Below, piece by piece: positions 57,636 through 64,000 of a stretch of 64,000 nt of DNA. The stretch is taken from contig NZ_JSEP01000003.1 of NCBI RefSeq assembly GCF_001624695.1, forward strand, positions 1 to 64,000, in the 5' to 3' direction. The position numbers and the translations under genes were made by a program. Below the pieces are notes generated by a model. That model was not told the DNA's origin. It ran no database searches and saw only the letters and a list, made by a program, of their open reading frames with translations. Within the stretch, counting starts at the first letter, position 1; each line of letters begins with the position of its first letter. The DNA is from Labrenzia sp. OB1. Lineage in GTDB: Bacteria > Pseudomonadota > Alphaproteobacteria > Rhizobiales > Stappiaceae.

Positions 57636-57803
57636 CAGGGGTTACGGGGTGTTGAGAGCCCGATTGCCCATCTGGCGTCAACGCCTTGCTTGTTGCCATT
57701 CGCCAATGGTGAGAGGATAAATACGTAGTGTCTTTGTGTACTGCTGAAAAAAGGCATTCAGACATCCTTTTTGAGATTTATTTAAAACGATATGGAGCAT
57801 TTC

Positions 57804-58580
57804 ATGACTGACACCCCCCTCGATCAGCCCAAGGTTCCGCTCGGCGTCGGCGCCCTGATTGGCGAGAGCTTCTCGATCCTTTTCGGAAATTTTCTCAAGG
57901 TGATCCTCGTCGCCTTCGTGCCCGTCCTGGTGGGTCTCGTGTTGTCGGGCGGACTGATTGGCTTCGATGTCGCGCTCGGCGTGGAAGATCCCACATTCAA
58001 TGACGCCGGCGGCACCGCCGCGTTCGGTTTGGCATTCGTTGTGGAAATGGTGATCTACTCCCTGACCACAGCTCTTCTGGTGCAGCTTGCCTATGATGCA
58101 AAGCTGAAGCGGCCGGTGCAGCCCGGACGCTATATCGGACCGGCGCTGAGCGCCTTGCTTCCCGTTGCGATCCTGAGCCTGGTCGCCGGCCTGCTGGCCG
58201 GCTTCGCAACTCTTCTGTTTATCATCCCGGGACTTTGGGTCTATGCGGTGTTCTCGGTAATGGTCCCGGCAATCGTCATCGAACGTGTCGGATTTGGCGG
58301 TCTCGGCCGCAGTGCCCGGCTCACCAAACAATATCGCTGGCCGATCGCCGGCGCGCTTGTCCTCGGCCTGATCCTCATCGTGGTCATTAACTTCGTGGTT
58401 GGCCTGGTCATCGGACTTGTGGCGTACATCGGCGGCACCATCCTTGCCACCATCCTGTTCTCGGCACTTTCCGCCATCGGAGTGGGTTACATCAGTATCC
58501 TGGTGGCACTGATCTACGCCCGGCTGCGCGAGATCAAGGAAGGCATCAGCGTCGACCAGATCGCGTCCGTATTCGACTGA
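57804..58580 (+). CDS. Six-helix membrane protein, second tandem paralog
   Basis: A 258-residue protein, ATG 57804 with TGGAG 8 bp upstream (an in-frame ATG at 57792 is the alternative). It aligns end to end with the preceding gene: same N-terminal soluble segment (PLGVGALIGESFSILFGNFL), YSLTTALLVQLAYDAKL, MVPAIVIERVGFGGLGRSARL and tail IYARLREIKEGISVDQIASVFD. I judge identity at roughly 40% by eye. 168 bp separate the two genes, including an AT-rich stretch near 57720-57790 that may hold a second promoter. A duplicated gene pair diverging in its loop regions. Confidence 0.82.
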   Translation: MTDTPLDQPKVPLGVGALIGESFSILFGNFLKVILVAFVPVLVGLVLSGGLIGFDVALGVEDPTFNDAGGTAAFGLAFVVEMVIYSLTTALLVQLAYDAKLKRPVQPGRYIGPALSALLPVAILSLVAGLLAGFATLLFIIPGLWVYAVFSVMVPAIVIERVGFGGLGRSARLTKQYRWPIAGALVLGLILIVVINFVVGLVIGLVAYIGGTILATILFSALSAIGVGYISILVALIYARLREIKEGISVDQIASVFD

Positions 58581-58772
58581 TACGATCCGGCTGACATGAG
58601 GGGCTGCGGTGGTCACAACCGCGGTCCCGGACGGCACAAAGGCTTCACCGGCGGGATCAGCGGCTGCACCTGGTCGCCTATCCCCCGGGCCCTGGGCGTA
58701 TTTGCCCACTTGCCACTGCCCCATGCGGCCCTCTAACAAGGGAGACTCAATAAATCCGCGCCGGAGTCGACC

Positions 58773-59435
58773 CTGAAACTCATCGCCGAAAACCTGACCA
58801 TCGACCGCGGCGGACGCCGGGTGTTCGAGGATCTGTCGTTCTCGCTGGAAGGCGGGAGCGCCCTGGTGGTGACCGGGGCCAACGGTATCGGCAAGTCGTC
58901 GCTACTGCGCACGCTGGCGGGGCTGGTTCCGCTCGCACAGGGATCGATCCGGCTGGAGGGCGGCGCACCGGACACACCGCCGCAAGAGCACATCCACTAT
59001 TTCGGCCATCAGGACGCTGTCAAGCCGGCCCTTTCGGCACTTGAAAATCTGCAATTCTGGCGGAATTTTTGCGCCGCCGCTCACGGTTCAGGCTTTTCCG
59101 GCGATCCGATGGAGCCTCTCAAAGCGTTTGATATTCTCGGCATCGAACATACCGCACAACTGCCTGCGGCATTCCTGTCAGCCGGTCAAAAACGCAGATT
59201 GTCGCTTTGCCGGCTTCTTGTGACGCCAAGACCGGTCTGGCTGATGGACGAACCGACCGCAGCGCTCGACAGGGTGTCGGAATCGCAGCTCCTGGACCTG
59301 ATGAACGCGCATCTCGCGGCCGGCGGCCTGATCGTGACGGCGACGCATTCGGATCTCGCGCTTGAAAAAACGCTGAACCTGCACTTGCAGACCGGCGATG
59401 CGGCCGATCTGCCGCTTGAGGACGCCCCGCAATGA
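58773..59435 (+). CDS. ccmA: Haem exporter ATPase CcmA (probable CTG start)
   Basis: A 220-residue ABC ATPase of System I cytochrome c maturation. From CTG 58773 the protein begins LKLIAENLTIDRGGRRVFED, as CcmA proteins normally do. No ATG, GTG or TTG exists in frame between the upstream stop and Ile-Asp-Arg; the next allowed codon, GTG 58821, would remove the first beta strand of the ATPase fold. A GGAG lies 7 bp before the CTG. Walker A GANGIGKSS, signature LSAGQKRRLSL and Walker B VWLMDEP are intact. Works with CcmB/C/D to release haem from CcmE. Confidence 0.88.
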   Translation: MKLIAENLTIDRGGRRVFEDLSFSLEGGSALVVTGANGIGKSSLLRTLAGLVPLAQGSIRLEGGAPDTPPQEHIHYFGHQDAVKPALSALENLQFWRNFCAAAHGSGFSGDPMEPLKAFDILGIEHTAQLPAAFLSAGQKRRLSLCRLLVTPRPVWLMDEPTAALDRVSESQLLDLMNAHLAAGGLIVTATHSDLALEKTLNLHLQTGDAADLPLEDAPQ

Positions 59436-60103
59436 GCACCTGGGCCATCGTTCTTTTCCAGCGTGACCTGCGGCTGTCCGTCCGGGTGGGTGGAAGCGCG
59501 CTGGTGGGGGTACTGTTTTTCCTGGCCGTCGTGACCGTCATTCCCTTCGGCGTCGGCCCGGATCTCAACCTGCTGTCGCGCATCGGGCCGGCGATCCTTT
59601 GGATCGGTGCCCTGCTCGCCACGCTGCTGGGGCTTGACCGGCTGTTCCAGGCCGACCGGGACGACGGAACGATCGACCTGATGCTGATGGCCGGCCGGCC
59701 GCTGGAACTGGTGGTCCTGATCAAGTGTCTGGCTCACTGGGTGGCGACCGGCCTGCCCCTCGTCGTCGCCGCACCCCTCCTGGGGGTTTTCCTCAATCTC
59801 GAACCGGCCGCGATGGCCGCCGTCACACTGACTCTGCTGGTCGGAACACCGGCCCTCACGCTGATCGGAGCAATCGGTGCAGCGCTGACCGTGACCCTGC
59901 GCCGGGGTGGACTTCTGTTGGCCGTTCTTGTGGTTCCGCTGGCAATACCGGTGCTGATTTTCGGCGTCAGCTCCGCAGATGCCGCCATTCACGATCCTGT
60001 GCCGTTTCTGACGCCGTTCCTGATCCTGTGCGCCCTCTCGCTGATCGCCGCGGTCATCGGTCCGATCGCCTCGGCCGCCGCCCTGCGCTTCGCAGCCGAC
60101 TAG
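59432..60103 (+). CDS. ccmB: Haem exporter permease CcmB
   Basis: A 223-residue membrane protein with six helices, overlapping ccmA by 4 bp. Family features: FQRDLRLSVRVGGSALVGVLFFLAVVTVIPFGVGP at the N-terminus, DRDDGTIDLMLMAGRPLELVVLIKCLAHWVATGLPLVV-type segment and TLRRGGLLLAVLVVPLAIPVLIFG. With CcmA it forms the ABC part that frees holo-CcmE from CcmC. Confidence 0.94.
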   Translation: MSTWAIVLFQRDLRLSVRVGGSALVGVLFFLAVVTVIPFGVGPDLNLLSRIGPAILWIGALLATLLGLDRLFQADRDDGTIDLMLMAGRPLELVVLIKCLAHWVATGLPLVVAAPLLGVFLNLEPAAMAAVTLTLLVGTPALTLIGAIGAALTVTLRRGGLLLAVLVVPLAIPVLIFGVSSADAAIHDPVPFLTPFLILCALSLIAAVIGPIASAAALRFAAD

Positions 60104-60196
60104 GGGCCGGCCCATGAAATGGTTTGAGCGAACGCAATGCGCCTCTGCGACCGTTCGATACATTGATGGCAACGAAAGACTGCAGTAAAAGCAAGC

Positions 60197-60964
60197 ATGG
60201 CATTTTGGGATTACGCAAATCCGACGCGGTTTTTGAAGCTGGTCCAGGTGGTTCTCCCCTGGCTGACCGGCCTCTGCGTGGTGGCCTTCGCGGCCGGTCT
60301 CTACATGAGTTTCTTCGTCGCCCCGGAAGACTACCAGCAGGGTCAGACGGTCCGCATCATGTATATCCATGTGCCCGCCGCCTGGCTGTCGATGATGTGC
60401 TATTCGATCATGGCCGTCTCGTCGCTCGGCACGCTGGTCTGGAAACATCCGCTCGCAGATGTGTCCGCCAAGACCGCCGCGCCGATCGGCGCGGCCTTTA
60501 CCTTCATGGCGCTGGTTACCGGCTCGCTCTGGGGCAAGCCCATGTGGGGCACTTATTGGGTCTGGGATGCAAGGCTGACGTCCGTACTCGTGCTGCTGAT
60601 CATGTATCTCGGACTGATGACCCTGTGGCGCACGATGGACGATCCGATCAAGGCCGGCAAGGCGGCTGCCGTTCTCACGCTCGCCGGCGCTCTCAATCTG
60701 CCGGTCATCAAATTTTCGGTCGACTGGTGGAACACGCTGCATCAGCCCGCAAGTGTCATGCGCTTGGACGGCCCGACCATTCACCCGGATATCCTCTGGC
60801 CCTTGCTTGTCATGGCGGTTGCCTTCACGCTGCTGTTTTTCGTGCTGCACCTGATGGCGATGCGCAACGAGATCCTGCGCCGCCGCGTCCGCACCCTGCG
60901 CCTGCGGGCCGCCAGTGCCGCCCACCCCCGTTCCGCGGTCGCAACCGCACAGCCTGCGGAGTAA
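60197..60964 (+). CDS. ccmC: Haem-handling protein CcmC
   Basis: A 255-residue polytopic protein presenting haem to CcmE. Six helices; the tryptophan-rich haem-handling motif WGKPMWGTYWVWDARLTS is intact between helices, with flanking histidines (YIHVPAAWLSM and TLHQPASVMR). The start is ATG 60197; a 93-bp gap separates it from ccmB, so a separate promoter or leader is possible. Slightly long C-terminus (Arg/Ala-rich tail). Confidence 0.96.
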   Translation: MAFWDYANPTRFLKLVQVVLPWLTGLCVVAFAAGLYMSFFVAPEDYQQGQTVRIMYIHVPAAWLSMMCYSIMAVSSLGTLVWKHPLADVSAKTAAPIGAAFTFMALVTGSLWGKPMWGTYWVWDARLTSVLVLLIMYLGLMTLWRTMDDPIKAGKAAAVLTLAGALNLPVIKFSVDWWNTLHQPASVMRLDGPTIHPDILWPLLVMAVAFTLLFFVLHLMAMRNEILRRRVRTLRLRAASAAHPRSAVATAQPAE

Positions 60965-60968
60965 GATC

Positions 60969-61142
60969 ATGGACCTTGGGCCCCACGCCGGCTTTATCCT
61001 TGCCTCCTACGGCCTTTGTCTCCTCACCGTGCTCGTTCTGATCGCCTGGATAAGGATCGACAAGGCCGGCCAGGAAAAGGCGCTGAGGGAGCTTGCGGAG
61101 CAGGGCGTCTCCCGCCGGCGGCCTGAAGACGGCGGTCGTTAA
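60969..61142 (+). CDS. ccmD: Haem exporter protein CcmD
   Basis: A 57-residue single-pass protein (MDLGPHAGFILASYGLCLLT...), with the conserved HAGFILASYGL motif and a charged tail. It stabilises the CcmC-CcmE haem complex. It begins 4 bp after the ccmC stop. The open frame extends upstream inside ccmC, but ATG 60969 is the natural start. Confidence 0.93.
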   Translation: MDLGPHAGFILASYGLCLLTVLVLIAWIRIDKAGQEKALRELAEQGVSRRRPEDGGR

Positions 61143-61147
61143 CCCGG

Positions 61148-61771
61148 ATGAATGCCCAGGACACAAATGCGGGTTCCGGCAAGGATCCCGGCTCCAAAAC
61201 ACCTAAACGCGGCTTCCCCGTGCTCGTTCTGCTGCCCCTGGTGGTGTTCGCCGCGCTCGCCGGGTTGTTCCTGTTCCAGCTTACGCTTGGCAACGATCCG
61301 CAGAAGATCCCCTCCGCGCTGCTGAACAAACCGGCGCCCGACTTCACTCTTGCGACCGTACCCGGCTTGCTCAAGGACGCCGCACCCGTACCCGGTTTCT
61401 CCCGGGCCGACCTTCTGGGCAAAGTGTCCGTCGTCAACATCTTTGCCTCCTGGTGTGTGCCCTGCCGTCAGGAACACCCTCTCCTTGAGGAACTGTCAAC
61501 GGTGGAGGGCATCCAGCTTCTGGGCATCAACTACAAGGACAAACCGGAAAACGCGCGCCGTTTTCTCGGAAGTCTCGGCAATCCCTATTCGCGTATCGGG
61601 GCGGATGATGCCGGTCGGGCAGCCATTGAATGGGGCGTCTACGGCGTACCGGAAACTTTCATCGTCGATGCCCGCGGCATGATCCGGTACAAATTCATCG
61701 GTCCGCTCAGCCCTCAGTCCTACCGGGACGTTTTCCTGCCGGAACTTCGCAAAATCCAGCAAGGCGGCTGA
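61148..61771 (+). CDS. ccmG: Thiol:disulfide interchange protein CcmG/DsbE
   Basis: A 207-residue membrane-anchored periplasmic thioredoxin: basic N-terminus, helix (about 24-46), then a thioredoxin domain with active site WCVPC (102-106), GINYKDKPENARRFL and the cis-Pro loop YGVPETFIVDA. It keeps apocytochrome c CXXCH thiols reduced. It starts 5 bp after ccmD. ccmE, F, H and I are not in this window, as is usual where ccmEFH are in a separate cluster. Confidence 0.95.
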   Translation: MNAQDTNAGSGKDPGSKTPKRGFPVLVLLPLVVFAALAGLFLFQLTLGNDPQKIPSALLNKPAPDFTLATVPGLLKDAAPVPGFSRADLLGKVSVVNIFASWCVPCRQEHPLLEELSTVEGIQLLGINYKDKPENARRFLGSLGNPYSRIGADDAGRAAIEWGVYGVPETFIVDARGMIRYKFIGPLSPQSYRDVFLPELRKIQQGG

Positions 61772-61903
61772 CACGCCCGGTTTTGGCAACCGTCGTCACA
61801 TTTGCGCGATATCCGGGAAAACCCGCCATGGTCACCGCCTCGTGACTCGCGCTTGACAGCGCGATTGCCTAATTTAAAGCCATCCAGAAGAGGAATTGAC
61901 CAG

Positions 61904-62671
61904 ATGGTGGGTGCACAGCGCCGGAGAGCCGTGAGAGCTTTCCGGAAGGTTTTTATCGTCCTTGCCGGAATAGTCGCGCTGACGGCTGCCGTGGATCGCG
62001 TCGAGGCTGAGCCTCAAAAGGTCGTTGAACTGTTCACAAGCCAGGGCTGCTCGTCCTGTCCTCCGGCCGACCATCTCGCGGAACGGCTGGTCGAAGAGGA
62101 AAGCGATCTGCTGACACTCGTCATGCCGGTGGATTACTGGGACTATCTTGGCTGGAAGGACACGCTCGCAAGCCCGGTCCATTCCCAGCGCCAGCGTGCT
62201 TATTCGGCCCGTCGTGGTGACCGTTCGGTCTATACTCCGCAGATGGTCATCAATGGCAACGAACACGTTGTCGGCAGCCGCGAAAGGGATGTCCGCGCCG
62301 CCCTTTCCCGCACCGACCCGTTCACCGCGACCGTCGATCTGAAAATCTCCAACATGGTCGTCAAGGCCACGGTGGACGGAACACTGCCCGGGAACGCGTC
62401 GATGGCGACGGTCTATTTCGTTCAGATCGAGGGTGAGGCGGAGGTTGATATCGGCCGCGGCGAAAACGCCGGCCGCAAGATCCGGTATGTCAACGTCGTC
62501 CGCAATCTCCAACCCATCGGCATGTGGTCGGGTGGCGCGGAAACCTTCCGCATGCCGAAGTCCAAGCTTATGCTGAAAGGCGACGCCCGCTGCGCGATCT
62601 TGATCCAGGTGGAAGACCAGGATGGACCGGGAGCCATAATCGGCGCCACGGTTATGGACTGGAAAGGCTGA
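61904..62671 (+). CDS. DUF1223 secreted thioredoxin-like protein
   Basis: A 255-residue protein with N-terminal signal (about 1-36), then a DUF1223 domain: VVELFTSQGCSSCPP (C49 and C52), VDYWDYLGWKDTLASPVHSQRQRAY, YTPQMVINGNEHVVGS. The C-x-x-C at the start of a thioredoxin-like fold suggests redox activity in the periplasm, but the family is uncharacterised. The start is ATG 61904 after AGAGGAA. It follows ccmG in many Hyphomicrobiales, a hint of a link to cytochrome c biogenesis. Confidence 0.9.
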   Translation: MVGAQRRRAVRAFRKVFIVLAGIVALTAAVDRVEAEPQKVVELFTSQGCSSCPPADHLAERLVEEESDLLTLVMPVDYWDYLGWKDTLASPVHSQRQRAYSARRGDRSVYTPQMVINGNEHVVGSRERDVRAALSRTDPFTATVDLKISNMVVKATVDGTLPGNASMATVYFVQIEGEAEVDIGRGENAGRKIRYVNVVRNLQPIGMWSGGAETFRMPKSKLMLKGDARCAILIQVEDQDGPGAIIGATVMDWKG

Positions 62672-63022
62672 TCTTCACGCGTGTTGCACCTGAAGATCGC
62701 CAGCACGCTTTCAAATGCCATTCCCCTGCCCAGCGAATGCCGCGCATTTTCCAGGCATTCAGCTGATTTCGCGGGAATAATGGCGCCATGTGCCTTGTAA
62801 CCCGCCCAAAAACTGCTACCCCTTGCCCCGGTTTGATCGTCTCATCAGATCGTCAGACCCTTGGCCGGAACCGGCTGAAGGTCTGAAAAGTTGATTTGTT
62901 GAAAGTGTTGAGGCTTCTGTCGGCGTTGCATTGAACGCAGGACATGATGGAGCAGCTGGAGTTCGATCGGCATATCCGCTCTCACGCGTGTTGTTCGGAG
63001 CGGATTGACCCGGGGGTATGAC
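62672..63022. other. 350-bp intergenic region, no gene seen
   Basis: Between the DUF1223 and CDF genes. CACGCGTGTTG occurs at 62676-62686 and again at 62983-62993 in direct orientation, near the two ends of the gap. A 42-residue leftward frame (MPIELQLLHHVLRSMQRR..., 62845-62973) has no clear ribosome binding site or family. Possibly the scar of a lost element. Confidence 0.35.
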
Positions 63023-63916
63023 ATGGACCTGAAGCGCAGGCTACGGATTGCCTTTTCAAGCATAGTGATCGGCATCGTCGTGCTCGGCCTCAAATTCGCC
63101 GCCTATTGGCTGACCGGATCTGTCGCCCTGTTTTCCGACGCCCTGGAAACCACCGTCAATATCGCGGCCTCGATCGCAACCCTGGCAGCCGTCTGGTTCG
63201 CGGCCAAACCCGCCGACAGCAATCATCCCTACGGTCATGACAAGGCCGAATACTTCGCGGCCGTTCTGGTCGGGGTGATGATCGTCCTGGCAGCGATTTC
63301 CATTTTCTATGCGTCCTGGATCGGCTTCACCAGAGGCCACAGTCCGCATTATTCCCCGTTGGGGATCGCCATGAACCTGAGCGCCGCGATCATCAATGCG
63401 CTCTGGGCGCGCTATCTGATCCACTACGGCAGCAAGACACGGTCACCGGCGCTGCTGGCGGACGGCAGACATCTGATGGCGGACGTCATAACGTCGGCCG
63501 GTGTGCTGACCGGCGTCGTTCTTGTGCTGATCACGGGCTGGAGGATCCTCGATCCTGCCCTCGCAGCTCTCGTCGGCTTCGCCGTGCTCTGGTCCGGCTG
63601 GGGACTGGTCAAGGAGTCTGTCGGAGGCCTCATGGACGAAGCCGCCTCAGCCGACGTCCTCGACAAGATCCGCCTGCAGATTTCCGAACATGGCGAGGGC
63701 GCCCTGGAAGCCCATGACCTTCGGTCCCGAATTGCCGGCAAGTCGACCTTCGTCGATTTTCACCTGGTCGTTCCCGGAGAAATGTCGGTTGAAGCCGCTC
63801 ACGATATCTGCGACAGGATCGAGGTCGCCATCGCGGAAGACGTTCCGGGCGCCCGTGTCACCATTCATGTGGAGCCCGAACACAAGGCGAAACATTCCGG
63901 TATTGTGGTTCTCTAG
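63023..63916 (+). CDS. Cation diffusion facilitator (CDF) metal transporter
   Basis: A 297-residue inner-membrane divalent-metal/proton antiporter with six helices and a C-terminal cytoplasmic domain (about 208-297). Transport-site motifs: SDALETTVN in helix 2 and HLMADVITSAG in helix 5; HPYGHDKAEY (68-77) follows helix 2. C-terminal dimer domain FVDFHLVVPGEMSVEAAHDICDRIE with histidines near the end. The DxLEx(T/S)xVN pattern occurs in Fe/Zn- and Mn-type CDFs; metal unknown. ATG 63023 was preferred to TTG 63005. Confidence 0.93.
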   Translation: MDLKRRLRIAFSSIVIGIVVLGLKFAAYWLTGSVALFSDALETTVNIAASIATLAAVWFAAKPADSNHPYGHDKAEYFAAVLVGVMIVLAAISIFYASWIGFTRGHSPHYSPLGIAMNLSAAIINALWARYLIHYGSKTRSPALLADGRHLMADVITSAGVLTGVVLVLITGWRILDPALAALVGFAVLWSGWGLVKESVGGLMDEAASADVLDKIRLQISEHGEGALEAHDLRSRIAGKSTFVDFHLVVPGEMSVEAAHDICDRIEVAIAEDVPGARVTIHVEPEHKAKHSGIVVL

Positions 63917-63918
63917 GC

Positions 63919-63952
63919 GTGGTTTCCAATGAGGCTGTTCATTGGAAACCAC
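63919..63952. terminator. Perfect 14-bp hairpin after the CDF gene
   Basis: GTGGTTTCCAATGA (63919-63932) and TCATTGGAAACCAC (63939-63952) pair perfectly around a 6-nt loop, beginning 3 bp after the CDF stop codon. Downstream sequence is ATTTGG, a poor T-run, so it acts as a terminator or an mRNA 3'-end stabiliser. From 63953 to the window end no gene is visible. Confidence 0.65.
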
Positions 63953-64000
63953 ATTTGGCCCGCAAGACCGAATTCTTGAAACAGGACGATCCCAAGATGC

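Noticed and set aside
59186-60970. 594-residue open frame antisense to ccmABC
   Set aside because: Low-complexity Gln/His/Gly/Asp-rich sequence opposite an intact ccm operon.

Overview
The window (about 60% GC, very dense coding) looks like a chromosomal segment of an alphaproteobacterium of the order Hyphomicrobiales (Rhizobiales). A marine Stappiaceae-type genome (Roseibium/Labrenzia, Stappia, Pannonibacter) is my best guess, from gene content alone. Supporting this are an aerobic cobaltochelatase (CobS/CobT), System I cytochrome c maturation, polyhydroxybutyrate-cycle genes, a TAXI-type TRAP transporter, ThuA/Gfo sugar genes and an alphaproteobacterial SOS box (GAAC-N7-GAAC).

Layout. 0-0.2 kb: start of an IS630-type transposase running off the left edge. 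0.3-5.4 kb: esterase-like phytase-family protein, cobT, cobS, a J-domain protein and, divergently, bolA. 5.5-10.1 kb: a CNNM/CBS-domain transporter, aroB and aroK (minus strand), then a 47-residue membrane peptide and xerD (plus strand). 10.2-16.6 kb: acyl-CoA synthetase, CelD-type acetyltransferase plus polysaccharide flippase, a short structured transcription unit behind a LexA box (candidate SOS small RNA), ychJ, an EEP-family nuclease/phosphatase, and a small cytochrome c. 16.8-20.7 kb: periplasmic gamma-glutamyltransferase, then a ThuA/Gfo-Idh-MocA sugar pair behind a perfect LacI-type operator. 21-27.6 kb: a minus-strand cluster of RpiR regulator, class III aminotransferase, TAXI binding protein, fused TRAP permease and universal stress protein, probably one uptake-and-transamination module. 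27.9 kb: tRNA-Gly(GCC) with its terminator. 28.3-31.6 kb: prolyl-tRNA editing protein, a thioredoxin-TPR protein, Lon N-terminal-domain protein and Trm112-like protein (plus), YggT (minus). 31.8-37.2 kb: MipA/OmpV, a secreted pentapeptide-repeat protein, patatin-like phospholipase plus 3-hydroxybutyrate dehydrogenase, and a polytopic membrane protein. 37.5-43.4 kb: ispG, pyridoxal kinase, DUF429, an unknown three-helix membrane protein and, convergently, a DUF2235 hydrolase with a LecA-like C-terminus. 43.7-50.3 kb: VOC protein, acnA and, divergently, a second aconitase of the AcnB class that resembles Bacteroidota versions. 50.5-58.6 kb: a MoxR/DUF58 operon (DUF4129, DUF4350, MoxR, DUF58, SpoIIM-like, RDD) followed by two tandem paralogous membrane proteins. 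58.8-62.7 kb: ccmA-ccmB-ccmC-ccmD-ccmG and a DUF1223 protein. 63.0-63.9 kb: a CDF metal transporter.

Most of the window is ordinary housekeeping. The parts most worth a second look are the SOS-box small RNA candidate near 14.6 kb, the probably foreign acnB beside the native acnA, the DUF2235/LecA-like hydrolase facing an unknown membrane protein, the tandem membrane paralogs behind the MoxR operon, and several apparent CTG start codons. No CRISPR array, prophage, secretion-system cluster or complete defence system was seen. Family names were assigned by reading motifs and recalling families; no database search was run.
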